NCBI GenBank assembly: GCA_030407315.1
Contig: JALQPE010002126.1
Coordinates: 1 to 64,000 of the forward strand
From: Asparagopsis taxiformis
Lineage: Eukaryota > Rhodophyta > Florideophyceae > Bonnemaisoniales > Bonnemaisoniaceae
Direction of reading: 5' to 3'
Length of the DNA stretch: 64,000 nucleotides
Part shown: positions 38,001-45,230 of the stretch, in pieces
Layout of the letters: the number at the start of each line of letters is the position of its first letter
Position numbering within the stretch: the first letter of the stretch is position 1
The notes under the pieces: model-generated
The model's input: only the letters and a program-made list of their open reading frames with translations
Told to the model about the DNA's origin: nothing
Databases searched by the model: none
Translations under genes and position numbers: made by a program

Positions 38001-40620
38001 ATTTTCGAATATGGGAAGCATCTCTCATTATCGGGAATGAGACTGGAACAGACTCAGAGGAGTAATGCATTCTCTTGGCCTTTTCTTCGATTTCATTTAG
38101 AGTGTGGAACAGAGACTCTGAACGCTTCGATGGTTTTGAGTTCAGTTCATTCGTGTGCGTGTGGACCTGAGGGGGCTCCTTCAAGAACCATACGGGCTTG
38201 TCCCTTCTTCGCCAAGCATTGAATTGTACTGGGCATGAAGTGGAACGTCGCGACTCGACACATCGAAGTCGCAGCCGCACAATACACTGCGATGTTGATC
38301 GCTTCAAAAAGGTTGTCGAAGCAATGCTAAAATGTATACCATCTTCTTCACACTTTGACAAGTACCTTTTCAATCCCCCACGATACGGCTTCATCCCATT
38401 AAAATCTTCCTTTGTTTCACATTCTTGAGAGCTCTGCGATTCTGGAGACCGCATTTTCTTCGTCCCTTGCTGAATTTGTGATAACTTCAGAGTAGACCAA
38501 GGCATCAATTGTTTCGAACTTTCTCCATGGGGTTCTGGAACTTGACTAGTTCCTAGTTGGGGAAGTACTTCACAATTTCTATCCGCACGCTTTTCAAACG
38601 TACGATCTTGTCTACTAAGTCTTTTGAAATTGTCATGTGTGCATAATATTTCGTTCTCCATCGGAATGCTAAACTGCAGATCTTTCATGTTACAAGAAGC
38701 GCTGTGATCTTGTAGTCTAGAGTCCTGTTCCATGGGGGAGCTATATTGGTCGTCAAAATCTTTGACATCGTCATAACTGGATCCAGCCTTTATACATTGT
38801 GAATTGTTTCCGGAGGTCTCGTATATCTCATCAGCGGTGTCAGAAATATCCTTGGTTCGTTTTGTACAGTTTTCTTCTGTTCTTGTAGCATAGTCACTTT
38901 CGAGAGGTGGTTCCTGGCAGTCACCCGCATTCCTGAAACCCGGTATTACAATTTCAATAGTGGGAAACTCTGATGCATTAAAATCTTCACTTGAGTCATC
39001 TTCTCTTCCGTCTTGGTGAGAGGAATCTACATATTGTTCCACTCTATGCTTCCCCGAGGCGGTGTCAGGAAGATTAATAAATTCTTCAATATTTTCATAT
39101 CTTTCCCGTACTTTAGCCTCATCGAGTAGCTTCCCGGGCAAGTCGAGAGCCGTGGCCCGATCTAAACGTAAGTTTTTTGTGCTCTCTGCAGTGCCCTCTC
39201 CGGGCTGGTCATCCGTAGAAAATGAGGTTGTACCCCTACCCTCGAGGCCGCTGTTTCTACCGTGGGTATCATCGAAGCACAGGATTCCTTTCTCCAATTG
39301 ATTTCCACTCTTGTTTCCCACAACCTTTTGCGGAGACACCGCTGGTAAAGCAGATATAACTTTCGGGGCCCGAAGTATGTCAACAAATGTTTCCATCGGA
39401 GTTTTCCTATCTTTCAATTTTGCATCATATTCCTTTCCACCGATGCGTACAGGTCCATTCGCGTCTAGAATTTCTCCTCCTCTGTTCTGAGTGACTTCAT
39501 TGCCAATATCGCCGAAATTGAACTTCAAATCGTTTTCATAACGGTCTCCGCTTTCAGCTCTTGTTGGCAGTTTGGACGAGGAGTCATAACCAGAAATGGA
39601 TTCAGAGTCAGAAGTGCCAATAACAATTCTTCTATGTGATTTAGATTCTTGCTGTTTCTGCTCGACCTCATCTTCGATAGATATAACAAACGTATTGCCT
39701 TCTTCAGCAAGAGTACCAGAATCGTGTCCCGGTAATAGCATGCATAAACTATCATAAACTTTCAGGTCTGTAACTCCTTCACACCCAATTTTTCCAGTTT
39801 CCATATGACTTTTGTGCATGTCCAGGAACCCTTCAATGTAGCGCCTTGTGCAAGTCATCCGAATAGCTTCGGTCCGTGTCGGTGTATAGGTTTTGTACGT
39901 GCCAGGTGGCATTCTACCATTCGATTTGGCGAAAAATGAGAGAGAGGACAGGACGTAAAAACCACAGCTGTATCCGTCTTTTTGTTTCTCAAAAGACAAT
40001 ACGTCCAGTATGAAGTTCTGATCTCCTATTCGCCATCTTGTGCTACGCGGAAGCCTGCATAAGAAATCAAAGACGAATTCTAAGATAAAGGGTGGTGGTC
40101 TGTACCCTAGGCTATCCCCCCACAACACAAGTCCACTGTTTTCTCCAGTAGAATCTTCAAGACAAAACACAGCTCCCCAATGATTTTGTTCCATATTGAC
40201 GGGAATGATGAGTGAAATGGCTTGTCCAATGTCTTTCCATGCACGAAGTACTCTATTGCGTATCAACCAAAATATGCTGCCTGTATCGTTGATATTGTTT
40301 CTTTCATTGATTCCGTCATAGTTTTTGGCTCCAGCTATAAAGTATTGAGAGGTGTTGCAACCAAAAACAATAGTGTTATCGTTGAACTCGAACTCGACCA
40401 GCCCGGCTAGTAGAAGATGATCGTCCATCAAGCGCCCAGGGTAGGAATATTCAAACCATGGCTTTGCTGCATCAGTACTATTCCAACTATCAATTGTGTT
40501 CTTCAAGTATTCACGAAGCGCCTTTCTTTCATCTGGATTGAAATTAATTCCCAATCGCTGCAACCTTTTCTCGAAAATCGTTATGGATGGGTCTAGTCCA
40601 TTTTCAACTTTTGCCTCCAT
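35092..40620 (-). CDS. ULP1 protease-MULE transposase fusion protein
   Basis: One intact frame of about 1842 residues from the ATG at 40620. N-terminal C48/ULP1-type cysteine protease: MEQNHWGAV gives His147, LWGDSLG Asp169, EKQKDGYSCG Gln213 and Cys219, so the catalytic His, Asp, Gln and Cys are all present. A long acidic Ser-rich linker follows. Near 1000 there is a Cys/His-rich FAR1/FLYWCH-like stretch (SYLHRHENKKCKFECRIR). The DDE transposase domain has Asp near 1205 (ISIDCKSV), Asp near 1269 (AMDQDLAGINAARKVWP, then LDEWH) and Glu near 1415 (YSECFNS). A SWIM zinc finger CSC...CSH lies near 1560. The basic tail is Arg/Asn-rich. The transposase excises and inserts the element in the nucleus; the protease would cleave SUMO/ubiquitin-like conjugates or the polyprotein itself. 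No stops or frameshifts, so probably active. Confidence 0.93.
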   Translation of the reverse strand: MEAKVENGLDPSITIFEKRLQRLGINFNPDERKALREYLKNTIDSWNSTDAAKPWFEYSYPGRLMDDHLLLAGLVEFEFNDNTIVFGCNTSQYFIAGAKNYDGINERNNINDTGSIFWLIRNRVLRAWKDIGQAISLIIPVNMEQNHWGAVFCLEDSTGENSGLVLWGDSLGYRPPPFILEFVFDFLCRLPRSTRWRIGDQNFILDVLSFEKQKDGYSCGFYVLSSLSFFAKSNGRMPPGTYKTYTPTRTEAIRMTCTRRYIEGFLDMHKSHMETGKIGCEGVTDLKVYDSLCMLLPGHDSGTLAEEGNTFVISIEDEVEQKQQESKSHRRIVIGTSDSESISGYDSSSKLPTRAESGDRYENDLKFNFGDIGNEVTQNRGGEILDANGPVRIGGKEYDAKLKDRKTPMETFVDILRAPKVISALPAVSPQKVVGNKSGNQLEKGILCFDDTHGRNSGLEGRGTTSFSTDDQPGEGTAESTKNLRLDRATALDLPGKLLDEAKVRERYENIEEFINLPDTASGKHRVEQYVDSSHQDGREDDSSEDFNASEFPTIEIVIPGFRNAGDCQEPPLESDYATRTEENCTKRTKDISDTADEIYETSGNNSQCIKAGSSYDDVKDFDDQYSSPMEQDSRLQDHSASCNMKDLQFSIPMENEILCTHDNFKRLSRQDRTFEKRADRNCEVLPQLGTSQVPEPHGESSKQLMPWSTLKLSQIQQGTKKMRSPESQSSQECETKEDFNGMKPYRGGLKRYLSKCEEDGIHFSIASTTFLKRSTSQCIVRLRLRCVESRRSTSCPVQFNAWRRRDKPVWFLKEPPQVHTHTNELNSKPSKRSESLFHTLNEIEEKAKRMHYSSESVPVSFPIMRDASHIRKYRKSRLLEKAGSVVRTEQEIEHRAPAVFDEGDTAINLRERNRDLSMCLASEKPRILERKAITTGAPNSFSNALEDAEGVLRTVSDENMTDDQEKQEMRTSSSEAMVSGTRAFDGNDSTGLIPTLKHISRSYGYRVFVRRSLFYDSSRRFIRQATLNCSYLHRHENKKCKFECRIRGFFLERTDGNGFGDVGSSEAQTIQHVMTIINGYHDHDPDLAVIRSAIPPDALRAAVEMSQVSYIRCRDVTRYIEDKYNITVHRARLRRYISYRHRRNHPYEQDCMILIRNLTELQQNNARTFYSIRLTQENSLHSVVWALAEWRDLYEMNGILPGISIDCKSVANVYGLPLIGFAGRTNEGRNVIYMMGVLFDQTENSMVWAMEQFNHMCPAPPNVVAMDQDLAGINAARKVWPLAYVMLDEWHINMNQMKNVSSFIAKHGDQSLARRVGNGNDVLSRTALPQGSPLSDVHRLMSRDLHTLRQSRTEQVFMSRREAFEEIYFHGMDVKDYPRWYQMLYMKLHQLVIHCYNRTRCGLRFLFQGSGYSECFNSVFRSTILQRNVPLGLVPLEMKRLTDLHEAERINETYKVSRSVKLLIEGTAIYKRPTDLEKFMLEFTNYAIENFHKLSFRTSVSWQIVRTSVQASPSIHQGSEGTSEDFGDGAVAAVTFFLEKDSANGVQRAEVILWNEADSGKLCFSCSCPFQLTSGIPCSHLTRVIVQLPTCIRTNSALKSFFDDRGCIQLSDVFHVYWKRDRRQWRDEYIQTRFNSAATQAGDPSFTNPVQKSTYPSLQNTPDSTEIPRMRLGQGFDADTFLRMRVQYSNQKAIFDQIFRCLETRGPHMRHSFGSLLATVLANVSRGDDPTAGVALDRPLGNSYQTAALSTIQSDADNMILNRNIQNPAVRRPRNRGSTRRKRGFYERRGRKSDGNNFPPAGSMRGEGNTTNARSTNSFRRNLSTADAISMAVNVVDRNEP

Positions 40621-40774
40621 TCTTCCTGGTCCCTGTTCCACAAAATTCGGAATTAATCGACCTCCAGTGCTTTTTGTCTTCAAGAAGCACAATCCTGAAT
40701 TTGCTTAATGAGAGAAGTAGTCAGCTGATAGCTTTCCACGGTTAACAGTTACCTTCTTTCTTTTTCGCGCGGAG

Positions 40775-41830
40775 ATTACAGTGAGATGCTGTACGAAGTT
40801 CTTCTGTTTCTCGGCCCAGAATCAGCTGCTGTCAGTTCATGATGTTTGTTCTATTTCGCATGTTTGTCATCGTATTGAAGAAGAACGTTCAGGTCACTTA
40901 CTTTTCCTGAATACTATTTGCGGGGCTCCCTGTTTCTCTTCCAGTGCGCGCGTTGGAATTAATATTCATAGATTTCCGCCTCACCTGTTTGACTCTGATA
41001 GTAGCTTCGCTGTGCAAAAGCGTCAGTAGTATAAAAGCTAGGAATGTATCGGGAGAAAAGATAAATGGAGTATTTATAGAGCGGGTGGTCGGAGGATCAC
41101 TCCGTTATCAGCAGATGTTTCAGTGCCGCGCGGAAAGTGGTGACAGCTTCGTGAAGCGCCAAAATGGATCGACGGTATACGGCTGTGAAGATATAAACGT
41201 GCTTTCGTGCGTCTGAACCGGGAGATCTGTTTGAAAATCGAACGGTGCGTCGGGAGAAAATGCAGTGTGTGTCAGTGTGGTAGACACTAACGTCATGGGT
41301 GCTTGATGGAATTTGGAGAAAGGGGTGATGACGACACCAGTTGGGTGTGCCGCGCTGGTAATGTGACCCGCAGGCGTGGCGGGTCCACGGAATACGGACC
41401 GCGTGGATGTGATGATCTGTCAGAGCATAGCGGCGGTGAATGTTTTCCACAGTTTTTGAGATGGTGAAAAACTGGAAAGTTTCGGAGGGGAGAAAGTAGA
41501 AAATGGGTTTTCAGTTTTTGGGAAAAGGGTGAGGCGGAAAATGGAGGCTGGTCACGGAGAGCTGTCACGGAAAAAGAGCGGGAGCCTAACGGAGCGGAGG
41601 CCCACGAAACGAGGCTATTTGAGCGCATGGCACCTGAGCAGTTTTTTCGACATATTTTGGGAACAACAAATAAGAGTGCGACAAGCTCTGTCAAATGGGG
41701 GACGAAGCAAACCTATTGGCCGAGGCATTTTTGGGGGGCGAAGGAAGGTGATTGGCTGACAAAGAGGGGCGAAAGATTGAGAGAGGCCTACAGTATACCC
41801 GTTCCACCGTGGGTAAATTGTTCGCTCCCC
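40775..41830 (-). repeat. MULE right TIR (1056 bp)
   Basis: Inverted partner of 32883-33938. It lies about 150 bases upstream of the transposase ATG and therefore likely contains its promoter. Confidence 0.94.
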
Positions 41831-41839
41831 TGTATCGAC
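41831..41839. repeat. 9-bp MULE target duplication, right
   Basis: TGTATCGAC, matching 32874-32882 exactly. Confidence 0.95.
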
Positions 41840-42678
41840 GTATCGGGGAAAGTGTCTACCAGTGACACGACTCGACCATTGTCGCTCACCTGCCATACGC
41901 TTATTTTCCCGTAGGTCGCCGAATATAGCAAGCGCCCATCTTCACTGAGCATAACACAAGTCGCCCAACTGTGATGTCCGTCTGGTGATGCCCATAGTTG
42001 CTCACCACTCTGCACGTCCCAAAGTTTTACACATCCATCCCTCGACCCTGAAGCTAAAAGTCTTCCATCAGCGCTCAACGCCACGCCACGCAACCCTTTT
42101 GCGTGCCCCTCGAACACGGCACCGTTGTCCTCCAAAATTTCTATATCCCATGCACGAATGGTTCCATCCGAGGACCCAGACACCATCACATCTTCCTTTC
42201 TTCCGATTGCCAGCGAAGCTACTTCATCATCATGCGCGGCGATGGTTCGAACTACGCTCCTGCTTGGTATGTACATCACTAGTAGTCGTCCTTTACCAGT
42301 ACCCAGAACAACTTTCTGAAAAGATGGTAACACTTGCATGCATTCGATCCATTCTTGGTCTTCTAGTTCCACTTGCATCGTTCGCCATTTCTCTTCGTTC
42401 TTCCATATCGTAACTTGCCCGGTACGATTGCACGAATACATCAGCCCCGTATTGCGGTCGAAAAATACAGCCACGACAGGGCAATCTTCGTGACCAACTA
42501 GAGTCTTCTTTCCCGTCCCATCACCTCCATCCAACACCCATATCTCCCCTTTCCACCCCCCTACAATAACTTCTCCCCCGTGCAAACACACATACATTTC
42601 CCTACATTTTCCAGCTTCAGAACACCTCTCAACGAGCTTCTCCCACTCTCCAGCACCCCAGGCCCACAACGAGCCCAA
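41831..42678 (-). pseudogene. WD40 N-terminal part of NLR gene, before MULE
   Basis: About six WD40 repeats in one frame. Clear blade ends include GQVTIWKN, SSDGTIRAWDIE, SRDGCVKLWDV and YGKISVWQV, with GH dipeptides starting blades (LVGHEDC, FEGHAKG). WD40 propellers bind partner proteins; in STAND ATPases they act as the sensor that holds the switch off. The frame lies one base out from the NB-ARC frame upstream, with an in-frame TAA near 42705, so an indel or very short intron separates them. It is cut at 41831 by the MULE. Confidence 0.88.
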
Positions 42679-44645
42679 GGCCGCTCCCCATATCGCTTAA
42701 TACTTTCTACCATTCGCTCGACTATTCCACTCTCGCTCACAACATCTCGTAGTCGCCCAAATAGTTGATACGTACATTCTTCTCGATTCTTCACACAATA
42801 CGGCATCATGCACAGCTCCATTGCCCTCACGATTACGGATAAATCGTGCACTATTCTTCTCACATTCTCCGTCTTCTCTTCTTCTTCTAGATAATTTCGA
42901 AACATGTCGACCTCGGTGATTACCTTTCGAAACGCCGGTCGCTCTTCATCCTTGTTAATCTCTTCGATCCAGCGATAATCTGTCAACAACTTCACCGCCG
43001 CAGTGGTGCGACCAGCTCCGAGCAGATGTCGAACCACATGCTCCCTCATATACTTGTCGTTCTCAGTCTGCTTCAACTTCCACCATTCTTCTTCTTCCGC
43101 CTCCGTGCCCGTTCCCAAGATTTCCATTCCTTCATCTCCACCAGCCCCTCCAATTGTCCGCAGACATGCTCGATACCCCTCCACCAGCCTACCATGCCAC
43201 CATCGTACTCCCTCCCTCCCCTCGGCCATTCCCACACACACGTCGTGGACAAGATCATGCAGTCGTACCCCCATCACCAGTCCCCCCTCATCTTCTTCTA
43301 ACCATACCACACTGTGCCTCGAAAACATACGCACTGCTGACAGCACATCTTCCACATCCCACAGCTTCTCAATCGTTCCCAATGGAAGACACATCTGCTT
43401 CTCCACAACGCAAAACGATCGAAACATCTCTCCCACTCTCATCCTCTGCCCCTCCCACTCTCTCTCCAGACACTCTAGGCTCGAATGTAAAGCTACATCC
43501 AGTCCGCTATGTCTACTCCCGCTTTCTGCCCCAGACAGCTGTACACTGCTCCGCCTCAGAATCTCCTCGTATTGCACAATGGCATTCGGTCCACACACAT
43601 CTCGGCGTAGACCAAACACATCTTGCATCCCAGACCCAGCAACGCTCAGTGCCAGTGGCAGTCCCGCACATAACTCAATGATGCCATCGAGTGCATCACG
43701 GTTAGCGCTTGACCACGACAACACCTCGTTACTCTCGATCCCAGCATACTTGCATAGAATCTCGGTACATGTTTCCCTACGCAAATCTTCAGGACTCACT
43801 GCAATTGACACATCATGCGTCGGTACTCGCCAAGTCGCCTCATTCCTCGTCGACATCAGCACTTTGCAACTTCCTCCTCCATCAATCTCTTGCACACCTT
43901 TGCAGGCGGTATCCACCAAGGTGTGCACACTGGGATCGAGATCCCACACGTCGTCAAAGATGAGGAGGAAGCGCTTCGCCGCGAGTAGGTCGATCAGCTT
44001 TTCCATCATGTTCACATGGATGTTGTCTTTTGCAGCGAGATGAGTGAATTTGGGGAGGAAATCTGGGAATGCGTCGGTGACAATCTCTTCAAGCTCGTCC
44101 AATAGCCTCTGCACCTTGGCGTCGTGGCCGAGTTCAATGAACCACACGCCGTCTGGGAACTTTTGCCAAACATCTGCGCGTCTGCCTAGGGCGCGCAGGA
44201 TAGTGGTCTTGCCTGCGCCACCCATGCCGACAAGTGCTATGACGTTTTGGTTTGGGTCGTTGGAGAGGAGGGCGAGCTTGGCCTTGCTTTCTGGAGTGCG
44301 GGAATCGTGAGAGAAGTCGAGGACAATTTGGCGAGAGTTTCGGGGGACGTGGAAAACGGAGGGCATCGGGGTGTGCGGGGCACGTGACGGCTCGGCAGAA
44401 GATGGAGTAGGAGTCGAGTGGGGAGGTAGATGAGAGGGCTGCGACACTGGCTGGAGTGAAGAGGATGTCGGGGGTTCCGGCGTTGGAGAGGACTCTGTAT
44501 GCGGGGAATCGGCTACGGTGGGAGGGGGAGAGGTCGTTTGATGCGCGTGGTCAGAGGCAAGGACTGGATGGGATGGTGAAGTGACAGTGTTGGAGGCCGT
44601 GGTGTTGGGAACGGAGTCGTCTGGTTGAGAGAATAGATGGCCCAT
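42561..44645 (-). CDS. NB-ARC (STAND) ATPase, NLR-like, N-terminal module
   Basis: About 694 residues from the ATG at 44645. The N-terminus MGHLFSQ fits an N-myristoylation signal (Gly2, Ser6). A 100-residue Ser/Pro/Thr-rich region follows. NB-ARC motifs are Walker A GMGGAGKTT (140-148), Walker B LLIFDDVWD (227-235), VLMSTRN (RNBS-B-like, near 262), CAGLPLAL (326-333) and an MHD-like LHD (462-464). Such ATPases switch between ADP-off and ATP-on states and oligomerise on sensing a signal, often in immunity or cell death (APAF1 and plant NLR families). The C-terminal sensor is the WD40 propeller encoded just downstream in another frame. No TIR or CC effector domain is seen. With the MULE in the sensor and a frame break before it, the locus likely makes at best a sensor-less protein. 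Confidence 0.88.
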   Translation of the reverse strand: MGHLFSQPDDSVPNTTASNTVTSPSHPVLASDHAHQTTSPPPTVADSPHTESSPTPEPPTSSSLQPVSQPSHLPPHSTPTPSSAEPSRAPHTPMPSVFHVPRNSRQIVLDFSHDSRTPESKAKLALLSNDPNQNVIALVGMGGAGKTTILRALGRRADVWQKFPDGVWFIELGHDAKVQRLLDELEEIVTDAFPDFLPKFTHLAAKDNIHVNMMEKLIDLLAAKRFLLIFDDVWDLDPSVHTLVDTACKGVQEIDGGGSCKVLMSTRNEATWRVPTHDVSIAVSPEDLRRETCTEILCKYAGIESNEVLSWSSANRDALDGIIELCAGLPLALSVAGSGMQDVFGLRRDVCGPNAIVQYEEILRRSSVQLSGAESGSRHSGLDVALHSSLECLEREWEGQRMRVGEMFRSFCVVEKQMCLPLGTIEKLWDVEDVLSAVRMFSRHSVVWLEEDEGGLVMGVRLHDLVHDVCVGMAEGREGVRWWHGRLVEGYRACLRTIGGAGGDEGMEILGTGTEAEEEEWWKLKQTENDKYMREHVVRHLLGAGRTTAAVKLLTDYRWIEEINKDEERPAFRKVITEVDMFRNYLEEEEKTENVRRIVHDLSVIVRAMELCMMPYCVKNREECTYQLFGRLRDVVSESGIVERMVESIKRYGERPWARCGPGVLESGRSSLRGVLKLENVGKCMCVCTGEKLL

Positions 44646-44882
44646 GGTACTGGAACTGTGCGCGGAAGGGAGACAGAGAAGATTGTTAGTCGGCGGGCTG
44701 GATGGATGGATGGATGGACGATGGACGGATGGAAAATATGAGAGCGGAAGAGTGGTGAGTCGAGAAGATGTGTGGAGTGATGGTGGTGAGGTGCGGCGCT
44801 ACGCAGTGACGCCGCGAAGGTTGGTAGAAGCGGATGGCGGATCGGGGGGACTGACACGTAAATCGAGTGAGTTGGGAGTCGA
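44646..44882 (-). promoter_or_regulatory. Residual NLR upstream region
   Basis: About 240 bases left between the NLR ATG and the Copia-B insertion. It contains a GGATGGATGGATGGACGATG tetranucleotide run near 44700. No clear TATA box is seen. Transcription control beyond this point has been displaced by about 10.5 kb of nested retroelements. Confidence 0.4.
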
Positions 44883-44887
44883 GGGAC
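44883..44887. repeat. Copia-B target duplication, left
   Basis: GGGAC, repeated at 55372-55376 on the other side of Copia-B. Confidence 0.9.
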
Positions 44888-45019
44888 TGTTGATCATGAG
44901 GATGAATGAGATCGATACATCTTTCGTTCATGCGAATGGCGTCGTCGCCGAGCTTAAATACTGTTCTAAGTGTGTACTGTAATGCGTAAAAGGTGTAATA
45001 GTTGTATGATCATCCGACA
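44888..45019 (-). repeat. Copia-B 3' LTR (132 bp)
   Basis: TGTTGATCATGAGG to GATCATCCGACA on the plus strand, same as 55240-55371. It has a TGATCAT motif near each end. Confidence 0.93.
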
Positions 45020-45077
45020 GATGTATGCTTGAGCTGGCTGCGGGGTGGAGATGTTTTGATCATCCGACAGTCGCCGC

Positions 45078-45230
45078 TGTGAAGTCTTCAGAGAGTCCGA
45101 TCCCCTCTCTGTTTATTGATCCGGCGTCGGAGCTATAAGTATCGATGGATTAGTTAATTTGTAATTGAGATTTCTATGTGTTAATTGTTAATGGGTGCAT
45201 TGCGGTGAGGAGACGAGATTTGTCTTCACA
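45078..45230 (-). repeat. Copia-A 3' LTR (153 bp)
   Basis: TGTGAAGTCTTCAGAGAG to TTTGTCTTCACA. The pol stop codon (45174) lies inside this LTR, so the last 18 or so residues of Pol are LTR-encoded. Confidence 0.94.

Larger units (their letters stand above)
32883..41830 (-). mobile_element. Autonomous Mutator-like element (MULE), 8.9 kb
   Basis: 8948 bp with 1056-bp terminal inverted repeats (32883-33938 and 40775-41830), outer ends GGGGAGCGAACAATTTACCC, and a perfect 9-bp target duplication. It encodes one large protein with ULP1 protease and MULE transposase domains. The two TIRs translate to identical 133-, 117- and 90-residue frames, so they are nearly or fully identical, which implies a recent insertion or gene conversion. 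It disrupts the WD40 part of an NB-ARC gene. Confidence 0.96.

Noticed and set aside
43003..44043. 346-codon plus-strand frame opposite the NB-ARC gene
   Set aside because: It is antisense to clear NB-ARC motifs, is Ser/Pro/His-rich and has no family signature; it is a shadow of the real gene.
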